Made by a program: the position numbers and the translations under genes | In this document: positions 45,619-52,478 of the stretch, in pieces | Position numbering within the stretch: position 1 is the stretch's first letter | Layout of the letters: each line of letters starts with the position of its first letter | Notes under the pieces: model-generated | What the model saw: only the letters and a program-made list of their open reading frames with translations | The model's database searches: none | Told to the model about the DNA's origin: nothing | Assembly: GCA_033344775.1 (NCBI GenBank) | Contig: JAWPMT010000005.1 | Coordinates: forward strand, 1,099,501-1,163,500 | Source: Cytophagales bacterium | Lineage (GTDB): Bacteria > Bacteroidota > Bacteroidia > Cytophagales > Cyclobacteriaceae | Length of the DNA stretch: 64,000 nt | Direction: 5' to 3'

Positions 45619-46419
45619 TTAATCAGCACGCTCCAACACGTAAACAATCTCTCTTTCGAAATTAATTTTGTGAATGGAATGGCGAGACTCATCCACGACA
45701 GTATTCAAAAATGCCTCGTAGTTGGTTTCCATGCCTTTGCTTTTTCCTCCAAGTGATTTTGACGGGAAGGAAACTACCAAAAACCTGCATTTGATTTCGG
45801 TGAGGAGTTTTACGCTAATGCCCTTCTCCTGCTGCTCCAAACATGGAAGGGCTTTCAAAAGCATGACCACATCGATTTCACGATGCTCCGGAATATTTAA
45901 AAAAAGATCATTGAAATATACCTGAGCCGGATAACCGAAAGACTGTAACAGTTCATTCATGAGTTGAGTAGTCTTCTGATCTATGTCATAGCCAACATAA
46001 GGGATCGCACCATGTTCATGGATCCAGGGATAGGACAATGGGTTGAGGCCACAGGCCAGGTCAATCATGCGGTCTGGAATACCTGTTACTTCAAAAATCC
46101 TATTGTAGAACCCCGAAAGATCCTCCAACCTTTCCTGTGAGGAGCTATGCAGATCCATTAACTCCTGACAAAATTCTTTGATTTCATCCTGGTTATCTGG
46201 TCTGTCTCGCAATGCTTTCTCAAATGCGGTTGCATTACTGGGATTAAAATAGGCACCATAGATCTGATGCAGTTTTTTCCTGGCCGTCTTGTCTACTTCC
46301 TTCTTTTTGACCCTTGCCTCCGCCCAATCCAAAATACGCTGAACCGTATCCGGAGACAGGTTGGCATATTTCTTCGCCTTTAGTATCTGCTGTACTGCCT
46401 TAGATGGGTCACCGCTCAT
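45619..46419 (-). CDS. FmrO/Rmt-like 16S rRNA methyltransferase homologue (G1405-m7G type)
   Basis: 266 aa from ATG 46419; the start overlaps the stop of the Tgt-like gene by 11 bases (ATG AGC GGT GA) and AGGA precedes it. The pattern matches the aminoglycoside-resistance 16S rRNA (guanine-1405-N7) methyltransferases: SAM motif I MIDLACGLNP at ~119-128, YDID at ~144, LLKALPCLEQQEKG at ~187-200 and SFPSKSLGGKSKGM at ~217-230, close to RmtB as I recall it. The N-terminal helical domain (~1-105), which binds rRNA in the family, is present. No aminoglycoside biosynthesis genes or mobile elements are visible nearby, so it looks intrinsic. rRNA methylation is inferred, not shown. Confidence 0.85.
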   Translation of the reverse strand: MSGDPSKAVQQILKAKKYANLSPDTVQRILDWAEARVKKKEVDKTARKKLHQIYGAYFNPSNATAFEKALRDRPDNQDEIKEFCQELMDLHSSSQERLEDLSGFYNRIFEVTGIPDRMIDLACGLNPLSYPWIHEHGAIPYVGYDIDQKTTQLMNELLQSFGYPAQVYFNDLFLNIPEHREIDVVMLLKALPCLEQQEKGISVKLLTEIKCRFLVVSFPSKSLGGKSKGMETNYEAFLNTVVDESRHSIHKINFEREIVYVLERAD

Positions 46420-47488
46420 TCCTGAGAATCTCAAGCATCTTGGAATAAAACCTTAAGTTGTGAATGGTAGCCAGTCGATAAGCCAGATGGTCATTAATGT
46501 TGAACAGATGATGCAAATACGCACGGGTATAGCGGCTGGTGTGACTATCGCAGTATTCATCGATGGGTCGATAATCCCGCTTGTGTTTTTCATCTTGCAT
46601 GTACAGGTAGTCGTAAAACTCGGCTCCTTTCAACTGATCCACGTGAGTAAACTCATCATTGTAGACATAAAGCCGTTTGTGTCTTGCGTCTCGTGTTGGG
46701 ATCACACAATCGAAGATGTTGTAGCCTGCCCGGAACGCACTGAGCAAATTTTCTGGCTTACCAATCCCTAACGCATGTTTGGGATAATCCGGACCGATCA
46801 ATTCTGAAACATAGCTAACCATATCAACCAATTGACCATCATCGGTAATGGGCCACCCACCAAAACCAAATCCATCAAAACCAATATTGAGGAGCTCTTC
46901 CGCACATTGTTTACGCAACTCTTTGCTATTACCTCCCTGGACAACCGCAAAAAGCAGCGGTCTTTTGAAATCTTTTTTCTTTTCTTTTAATAAACGGTCG
47001 TATTCCTTTTTGCACTTCTTGGCCCACTGAATGGTGTATTCCACACTTGTTTTCTGAACAGAATGATCCATATCAGGATGGGTACAATAATCAAGACAGT
47101 AGATCGCATCTGCACCGATCTGAAATTGCAATTGAATGCATTTTTCTGGCGTCAGGTTCTTTTTCTTTTGCCCCTTGGCCAGCTGATAGACAAACCCTTT
47201 GGCATTGATGCTTCCCATTTTGGATTCATAGATCATGGAAAACACCTGAAATCCACCGGAATCTGAAATGATGGGTTTGTCCCAATTCATAAAGTCGTGG
47301 ATGCTGTGCTGAGACGTAAAGGAAGTCATCCCGGGCTTGGAAGATAGGTGCAAGGTATTCACCACCAGTCCTTCAATTTTGGCTTGCTCCACATCCAATG
47401 AATCCACCGACCGAACAATGCCTCGAGTAGCATCCGGCAAAAACACCGGGAGCTTCAGGGTGCCGTGGTTAGTTTCAAGACTTCTCAT
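46409..47488 (-). CDS. Divergent tRNA-guanine transglycosylase (Tgt) family protein
   Basis: 359 aa, ATG at 47488 with AAGGACGG just upstream. The TIM-barrel Tgt pattern is clear: D76 in ISDSGGFQVFS (proton acceptor), D133 in CLDYC, Q184 in VVQGG, catalytic nucleophile D260 in NIFDCVIPTRDAR and YLHHLF with TIHNLRFY at the end. Two features differ from usual Tgt. The base-binding loop GGLAVGE is replaced by GGWPITDD, and the opening motif FMPVGT is FLPDATRG. Zn-ligand cysteines are mostly lost (CDSHTS), though I recall this in other Bacteroidota Tgt. It overlaps the RsmI-like gene by 14 bases. It may insert a different base or act on a different RNA. Confidence 0.82.
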   Translation of the reverse strand: MRSLETNHGTLKLPVFLPDATRGIVRSVDSLDVEQAKIEGLVVNTLHLSSKPGMTSFTSQHSIHDFMNWDKPIISDSGGFQVFSMIYESKMGSINAKGFVYQLAKGQKKKNLTPEKCIQLQFQIGADAIYCLDYCTHPDMDHSVQKTSVEYTIQWAKKCKKEYDRLLKEKKKDFKRPLLFAVVQGGNSKELRKQCAEELLNIGFDGFGFGGWPITDDGQLVDMVSYVSELIGPDYPKHALGIGKPENLLSAFRAGYNIFDCVIPTRDARHKRLYVYNDEFTHVDQLKGAEFYDYLYMQDEKHKRDYRPIDEYCDSHTSRYTRAYLHHLFNINDHLAYRLATIHNLRFYSKMLEILRNER

Positions 47489-48182
47489 CCGTCCTTATGA
47501 ATTTAGGGTGATTACCTGCGATCACTAGGGTGATCTCTCCTTTGATGCTCGACTGCTCCAATTTGGGAATAACATCACCGATGTAGCCTCGTGTCGTTTG
47601 CTCAAATTTCTTGGTCAATTCCAGACAAACCGCACAATAGCGATCTCCATATACTGCCAGTGCCTGGTTCAGGGATTTAATGATTCGGTGCTTCGACTCG
47701 AAGAATACCAACGTATGTGGTTGCTCCAATTCCATTTCGAAGAACTTCTGACGCTGGCCATCCTTTCTCGGGATAAATCCTTTGAAAGTATAACTGGAAG
47801 TCGGCAATCCGGACTGAACCAGGGCATTGTGCACGGAGCTTGGCCCCGGAATGACATCCAGATCATGCCCCTCTTCAATGACCCTGGAGATCAGTCTATA
47901 TCCTGGATCACTAATACCCGGCATACCCGCATCCGAACAAATGGCTACATCCTCATCATTTTCCAGATGTGAAATGATCCGGGTGATCGCGCGCTGCTCA
48001 TTGTGCTCATGGTAGGAGAAAACATGCATTGGGAGTCGCACCTCATACCTCGTCAAAATCTTTTTGGTGACTCTCGTATCTTCACAAGCCAACACATCGA
48101 TTTCGTTGAGCAGCCGGACCGCCCGATAGGAGATGTCTTCCATGTTGCCAATAGGCGTTGCAATTACATACAGTTTGGCCAT
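47475..48182 (-). CDS. rsmI: RsmI-like 16S rRNA 2'-O-methyltransferase
   Basis: 235 aa. SAM-binding SPOUT-independent tetrapyrrole-methylase fold with YVIATPIGNMEDISYRAV, ACEDTRVTKK (EDTR), ICSDAGMPGISDPGYRLI and VIPGPSSVHNALVQSGLPTS, then FFESKHRI and CLELTKKFEQTTRGY. RsmI makes 2'-O-methyl C1402 of 16S rRNA in the decoding centre. It lacks the extra C-terminal domain of the E. coli enzyme, as many homologues do. It starts 3 bases after the stop of the FmrO-like gene at 48186. Whether it is the sole RsmI of the genome or a second copy cannot be seen here. Confidence 0.85.
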   Translation of the reverse strand: MAKLYVIATPIGNMEDISYRAVRLLNEIDVLACEDTRVTKKILTRYEVRLPMHVFSYHEHNEQRAITRIISHLENDEDVAICSDAGMPGISDPGYRLISRVIEEGHDLDVIPGPSSVHNALVQSGLPTSSYTFKGFIPRKDGQRQKFFEMELEQPHTLVFFESKHRIIKSLNQALAVYGDRYCAVCLELTKKFEQTTRGYIGDVIPKLEQSSIKGEITLVIAGNHPKFIRTDEKS

Positions 48183-48185
48183 TTG

Positions 48186-48986
48186 CTATGCCTTATGAAT
48201 TAAAACGAGCCACTCATTTTCGAACTCAAGTCGATGCATCGACCATCCTTCCGATTCAACCAGTTGCTCAATTGGCTGCGAATATCGGTCATACATGATC
48301 ATTTTCGCTCCTCTTAAGTTCTGAAGCGGAAAAGAAATGACCATCCAGTCCGTTTTTGTATTCCTAATGATCTCCAGTCCTGATCCCTTCTTCCGGTGAT
48401 CCAGGCAATGATACATCTTGAAAAGGAAGGCTACATCTGCATGTTGCTCTGGTGGATTACTGTAAATGTCCTGCCAATGTGCCAGGGGCTGGATACTCTC
48501 TAGCGCAAAATAGTGATTGATCAGGTCCACAAAATTTTTATTGATATCGTAGGCATTGTATTGCACTTCCTTCGGCAAATTCATCCAGGGAAAGCAAAAT
48601 GGATGAAAGGCACACGCCAGGTCTGTGACGATTTTGGGAACACCCGTGATCTCAAAAATTCGCTGGTAATAAGCCTCACTTAGCACAACCAGCCGTTCTC
48701 TGGCAGATTCATGAATGGACATGACGTTGATACAGGCGTTACGAACCGTTTCCAGATCACTTGCTTCAAAAGCCTCCTCAAGCTCTTGTTTTGCCTTTTT
48801 ATAATTAGGTAATCCCAGGTAATCCTGCCACACATTGTGTAGCTTTTTCCGGCATTGTTTCTCAATCTCCTTAGGAGAAAACCCATCTCTCAACAGCCCT
48901 TCACAAATGTCCCTAATGGTACCTTCATGCAGGTCTCTGTACTTTTTGGACTGTGAAATACGGGTGACGACTTTATCTAGATCCAT
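48186..48986 (-). CDS. FmrO/Rmt-like methyltransferase homologue, altered motifs
   Basis: 266 aa, the same length and plan as the homologue at 45619: helical N-terminal domain, then IFEITGVPKIVTDLACAFHP (~111-129), YDINKNFVDLINHY, DVAFLFKMYHCLDHRKKG (~184-201) and MVISFPLQNLRGAKMI. The key positions have drifted: ACGLNP is ACAFHP, PCLEQQ is HCLDHR and SKSLGGKSKG is LQNLRGAKMI. The C-terminal NE pair (EFENEWLVLI) is kept. It may bind SAM and rRNA in another way, act on another base, or be a non-catalytic partner. It is the first gene of the operon. Confidence 0.78.
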   Translation of the reverse strand: MDLDKVVTRISQSKKYRDLHEGTIRDICEGLLRDGFSPKEIEKQCRKKLHNVWQDYLGLPNYKKAKQELEEAFEASDLETVRNACINVMSIHESARERLVVLSEAYYQRIFEITGVPKIVTDLACAFHPFCFPWMNLPKEVQYNAYDINKNFVDLINHYFALESIQPLAHWQDIYSNPPEQHADVAFLFKMYHCLDHRKKGSGLEIIRNTKTDWMVISFPLQNLRGAKMIMYDRYSQPIEQLVESEGWSMHRLEFENEWLVLIHKA

Positions 48987-49065
48987 ATGTTATTCGAAAG
49001 CAAAACTTGCCGACAATCCTGAGACGATCAACAAGTGAAGATAAAAACATTCTTTACTAGCGGCA

Positions 49066-49096
49066 TTTCTGATCGTAACGAGAAGATTTAACTTTG
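49066..49096 (+). promoter_or_regulatory. Bacteroidota-type promoter for the 120-aa gene
   Basis: TTTC at 49066-49069 (-33, one mismatch to TTTG), a 19-base spacer, then TAACTTTG at 49089-49096, a perfect match to the TAnnTTTG -7 element. A start near 49103 would leave a ~79-base leader to the ATG at 49182. Confidence 0.7.
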
Positions 49097-49181
49097 CATC
49101 AATCTTATTAGAAACTTGTCTTAACAGAGGCAAAAAACGCATTTTAGAAGAAAAGAGACCCACGTCTCAGGATGAATCGAT

Positions 49182-49544
49182 ATGCAGAACGATCCAGAAC
49201 TTGACCCAAAATTTTTAGGAACGATATCCTCGGATTTCGTCAAGGTATCAGAATACATCAAAGAAGCCTCTTACCAGATCCGAAAAAGAGGATTTTCGGA
49301 ATTTCCAGTATTCCCGGTTTCGGACACGCAAATACCCATTGGTAGCCCGCTGTATGAAAAAGGCGTCATGGAAAATCAGTTTCATTATTATGCTTCGTAT
49401 ATGGAAGAGTTCCTGGAACGACAGCTGATAGAAAAGGAGGCAGATTTCAAAAGCATTTATAAACCCGCCGATGAATTCTGCTGTCTGTTTGTAGTAAAGG
49501 AAGAATTTACGAATTTTTTATTCATCCCATATCCCGTAGATTAG
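49182..49544 (+). CDS. Hypothetical protein, 120 aa
   Basis: Soluble, no signal peptide. The N-terminal half is helical (KVSEYIKEASYQIRKRGF); the middle reads FPVFPVSDTQIPIGSPLYEKG and the C-terminus ends in a beta stretch (CCLFVVKEEFTNFLFIPYPVD). It resembles a conserved Bacteroidota protein of unknown function. It has its own promoter (49066-49096), diverges from the RNA-modification operon and is followed by the first copy of the small RNA. Confidence 0.65.
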   Translation: MQNDPELDPKFLGTISSDFVKVSEYIKEASYQIRKRGFSEFPVFPVSDTQIPIGSPLYEKGVMENQFHYYASYMEEFLERQLIEKEADFKSIYKPADEFCCLFVVKEEFTNFLFIPYPVD

Positions 49545-49700
49545 TTTTAGGTCATACATGCGCACGACTTGTCTGCAATGAATCCAAACCATCAAAACTT
49601 GGAATAGTGATATTCAAGTTGTCCTTACCAACTGTTAGTCAAATATGCCTCAATCGCCAGATGTTAAGCATTGGTTAAAAAAAATTAACACTCAAAACAT

Positions 49701-49732
49701 TTTGGTTTAACATCGAATCTACTATATATTTG
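49701..49732 (+). promoter_or_regulatory. Promoter of small RNA copy 1
   Basis: TTTG at 49701-49704 and TATATTTG at 49725-49732, separated by 20 bases, match the Bacteroidota primary-sigma pattern TTTG-N19-20-TAnnTTTG. The first conserved base of the repeat follows within a few bases. Confidence 0.75.
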
Positions 49733-49735
49733 TAT

Positions 49736-49809
49736 CACTACAGTCGCCCGACTGTAGCCTTTAGTTGTTTTGGGAGCAATCTGATTTTTATCGGATTGCT
49801 CTTTTTTTT
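49736..49809 (+). ncRNA. Small structured RNA, copy 1 (~73 nt)
   Basis: Hairpin 1: CTACAGTC and GACTGTAG around GCCC. A linker CCTTTAGTTGTTTTGG follows. Hairpin 2 pairs GAGCAATC with GATTGCTC, extended by a GAT/ATC stem around a T-rich loop, and ends in eight T: a complete rho-independent terminator. A promoter lies immediately upstream. The same sequence with a single base change recurs at 53969-54041, also with a promoter. There is no reading frame inside, so a trans-acting RNA or regulatory leader-terminator unit is likely. Not recognised as a known family. Confidence 0.75.
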
Positions 49810-50012
49810 GCTCACAACTTGTTTTTACCCCCTTTCTTTATTGAAATAGTACAATTAGCCGTCGATTTGATTCTGTTCTGAAAACAATTCAAATGCAAAT
49901 TTGATTATCAGAAGTTTTTACGAATGTAAAAAATGGGTTCCGCTAGATGAAATATTCTATTAATCATTGAATAATGAACAGGTATCTCTTTACAGTCTAA
50001 AGGACTGAAAAA
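49810..50012. other. AT-rich gap after small RNA copy 1
   Basis: Roughly 200 bases of plain AT-rich sequence between the small RNA and the terminator of the LytTR/LytS operon. No gene or repeat is seen. Confidence 0.4.
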
Positions 50013-50032
50013 ATCGATCTGAATTTCAGATC
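50011..50032 (-). terminator. Terminator overlapping the LytTR regulator stop
   Basis: On minus, GATCTGA pairs with TCAGATC (plus-strand arms 50026-50032 and 50016-50022) and runs into TTTTTT. It overlaps the stop codon of the regulator gene. Confidence 0.6.
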
Positions 50033-50798
50033 ACAAGTCCATCCAGCGCTTGAAATCCCCAACTCTGTCTCGACTTACGATCACCTCATCCGCCAACTCC
50101 GGGGATAATCTAAGCAACAGTCTGCTGTTGAAGTAGCTATGGATTTCTTTAATACAAGACAGACTGAGTATCAGCTTTCTATTGATCCGAAAAAACTCCA
50201 GCGGATGTAGCAGGGATTCAATATGGTCCATGGTGTAGTCCAGGGGGTATTTTTTACCATCATTAGCCACCAAATAAGTCATACCATCATGGTAATGGAA
50301 ATACCTGACGTCTTCAATGTTCACAGATCGGTATTGATCACCCAGCTTGACGAGGAATCGTTTTTTAAAGTCCCCGGTCAGGATTTTCTTTAGTTGTCCA
50401 AAGTCCTGCCCTACACTGGGCGTACTGGCTGTTTCAGCCGGCCGGTCTTGCGCGCGCAACTTTTCAATGCTGTGTTGCAGGTCTGATTCATCGATGGGTT
50501 TCAGTAAATAATCGATGCTATTGAATTTGAAGGCCTTAATAGCATAGTTGTCATAAGCCGTCGTGAAGATTACAGGGATCTCAATTTTGAGCTCCGTAAG
50601 CACATCAAAGCCGAGGCCATCATTAAGCTGAATATCCAAAAACAAAATATCAGGAGGGCTATTATCACGGAACCAATTCCTGGCGCTACTCACCGAATCC
50701 AGCACTTCCAGGATTTGGATCTCAGGATCGATTTTATTGATCAGTACTTTGAGTCGATCCGCCGAAAGTCGCTCATCTTCAATGATCAGTGCTTGCAT
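50031..50798 (-). CDS. LytTR-family response regulator (LytR/AgrA type)
   Basis: 255 aa. The receiver has E7/D8, phosphoacceptor D55 in ILFLDIQLNDG, T in VIFTTAYD and K in YLLKPIDE. The LytTR domain spans ~155-255 (VNIEDVRYFHYHDGMTYLV; FFRINRKLILSLSCIKEIHS). The gene starts on the base after the stop of the kinase gene. A candidate binding site, two 14-bp repeats 21 bp apart, lies upstream of the exported protein gene at 52368. Confidence 0.92.
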   Translation of the reverse strand: MQALIIEDERLSADRLKVLINKIDPEIQILEVLDSVSSARNWFRDNSPPDILFLDIQLNDGLGFDVLTELKIEIPVIFTTAYDNYAIKAFKFNSIDYLLKPIDESDLQHSIEKLRAQDRPAETASTPSVGQDFGQLKKILTGDFKKRFLVKLGDQYRSVNIEDVRYFHYHDGMTYLVANDGKKYPLDYTMDHIESLLHPLEFFRINRKLILSLSCIKEIHSYFNSRLLLRLSPELADEVIVSRDRVGDFKRWMDL

Positions 50799-51854
50799 CT
50801 AGGTAAATCGTAGCGTATTTAATATCGGGAGTTTCACCGTGAAGAATTGCTCATCTTCTGTCACAATCACTGATTGCTTGGTCTGAAGTTCATACTGGCT
50901 ACGGATATTTTCCAGACCGAGTTTTGTGGAAGATTCTACCGCACCTTTCTTTTTCACCTTGTTTTTCACCACCAGATAGCCCTGATCAACGGACAAGGTC
51001 ACGTGAAGTGGCTCACGACTGGAAAATTGATTGTGTTTCACTGCATTTTCGATGAGCATTTGCAATGAAAGTGTAGGTATATATGACTGTCGGTATTCCT
51101 CGGCAATATCTACCGTCACATCAAAACTATCTTCATGACGTATCTTCAATAGATAGATGTAGAGGTCCAGCACCTCCAACTCTTTCTTGACGCTACTCAT
51201 GGACTCTTCGCGATTGTCCAATATGTGACGATACATCTTTGAGAGCCTGGAAAGGAACTTACTCGCTTCTTCCGGCTTGGTATCAATCAGACTTTGTAGC
51301 ACACTGAAACTATTGAATAGAAAGTGTGGATTGACCTGATTCTTGAGGTTTACATACTGACTTTGCAATAGCTCTTTTTGCATCAGCGCCTTATCGCGTT
51401 CCTGTCGTTTGGCCTGATCATGATAGATCCTGAACAATTCTCCGGCTATGATCAACCATCCCAGCACCTGCCCTTGAAAGGACATCACAATGAAGTTTTG
51501 AAAACTACTGGTGTAAACCACACATTCGTTCTGAAAATTGGGTTTGATATGGTATTCCGAAAAGTATATGGACGTCAGCACCATAGGAATCGATACGAGT
51601 GTAAGGATCAGGATCAGGTGCAAAAGGTTCCGGTAATTACTCAAGTCCTTGTTTTGCGCATTGAGGCGTTTCAACGTAAAGTCAAATACCTCCCAGATGC
51701 CAAGCACCATGATCACCGTGTAAATGATGTAAACACGATCTAATCCGCCAAACCGAAACAACGTTTCGCCTGCCTGGGTACTATTTACATGAAAGAACAC
51801 ATAAACAAGCAGGGATATGAAAACGCGAATGCCGTATTTCTTGAAGGGGCTCAT
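50799..51854 (-). CDS. LytS-type sensor histidine kinase (His_kinase)
   Basis: 351 aa. Four membrane helices (~10-28, ~40-58, ~76-98, ~115-140) are followed by the His_kinase box LKNQVNPHFLFNSFSVLQSL with phosphoacceptor H177 and an HATPase region (LQMLIENAVKHNQFSS; LGLENIRSQYEL). It transmits to the regulator at 50031, whose start codon follows its stop codon directly. The extracellular input is unknown. Confidence 0.9.
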   Translation of the reverse strand: MSPFKKYGIRVFISLLVYVFFHVNSTQAGETLFRFGGLDRVYIIYTVIMVLGIWEVFDFTLKRLNAQNKDLSNYRNLLHLILILTLVSIPMVLTSIYFSEYHIKPNFQNECVVYTSSFQNFIVMSFQGQVLGWLIIAGELFRIYHDQAKRQERDKALMQKELLQSQYVNLKNQVNPHFLFNSFSVLQSLIDTKPEEASKFLSRLSKMYRHILDNREESMSSVKKELEVLDLYIYLLKIRHEDSFDVTVDIAEEYRQSYIPTLSLQMLIENAVKHNQFSSREPLHVTLSVDQGYLVVKNKVKKKGAVESSTKLGLENIRSQYELQTKQSVIVTEDEQFFTVKLPILNTLRFT

Positions 51855-51960
51855 GCTGTAAAAGTGAAGTAGCGAGCGCCAAAAGCATCCCGCTACTATC
51901 CAAACCTAACTAATATTATTGTTTTAACCGAATCAAAAGCTGGTCTTGATCATCAAGGAT

Positions 51961-52368
51961 TTATTGTCCGTTGGTACTGACCTGCTGACCTGAATTAGAG
52001 GTCACAGTAAATGTTGTAGACCGGATTGAGTTTTTCCATCGACCTGCTCCGTCAATCATCAAGGTGTAGTTTCCAGTTGTGGTACTCGTAGCTTCTACAC
52101 GCAAGGTATATGCATCTGCTTCAGCAGCGATCGGTTCCAAAGTGATGTTCAGGTCATCATTCTTCTGAACAGCTAATTCAGTCTTTACCTTTCTAAGTCT
52201 TTTTGAGCGCAACAGGTATACTTTGGTTTCAGCCGAACCTGAAGTCAAGTCAAGTTCGTAGCTATCTAATTTGATTACAATACCGGATTTTGGCAGTTCT
52301 TGTGCCTGAACAGCAGAAGCAACAACCATGAATGCAAATAGTATGAGAGAGAGTTTCAAGTTTTTCAT
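51961..52368 (-). CDS. Small exported protein of unknown function
   Basis: 135 aa from ATG 52368, with a signal peptide (NLKLSLILFAFMVVASAVQAQ). The mature part is a small beta-sandwich-like protein with a conserved-looking strand pattern (YTLRVEATSTTTGNYTLMID). It is encoded just upstream of the LytS/LytTR pair. Two direct repeats with a 21-bp period in its upstream region (52432-52466) make it a likely LytTR target; this is inference. Confidence 0.65.
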   Translation of the reverse strand: MKNLKLSLILFAFMVVASAVQAQELPKSGIVIKLDSYELDLTSGSAETKVYLLRSKRLRKVKTELAVQKNDDLNITLEPIAAEADAYTLRVEATSTTTGNYTLMIDGAGRWKNSIRSTTFTVTSNSGQQVSTNGQ

Positions 52369-52431
52369 CACAACAAGTTTTTTAGTTATGATGAGAAACG
52401 CCTCTACCAACTTTTCTTCCCTCGATTTCAG

Positions 52432-52466
52432 TCGAATCGTCAGATTTCCTACTCGAATCGTCAGAT
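52432..52466 (-). promoter_or_regulatory. Candidate LytTR operator: 14-bp direct repeats with 21-bp period
   Basis: TCGAATCGTCAGAT occurs identically at 52432-52445 and 52453-52466. The 21-bp period is two helical turns, as in AgrA- and AlgR-type LytTR sites, and ATCGTC resembles part of the AlgR box. It lies 64-98 bases upstream of the exported protein gene and downstream of the amidohydrolase gene stop. Confidence 0.55.
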
Positions 52467-52478
52467 GGTCCGGGTCAT

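Noticed and set aside
45619-48986. Recently acquired aminoglycoside-resistance island
   Set aside because: The genes overlap tightly with rsmI- and tgt-like genes, and no integron, transposase or terminal repeats are near; an intrinsic operon fits better.
49182-49544. Leader peptide of the RNA-modification operon
   Set aside because: The gene is on the opposite strand, has its own promoter and is 120 aa long, so it is an independent gene.
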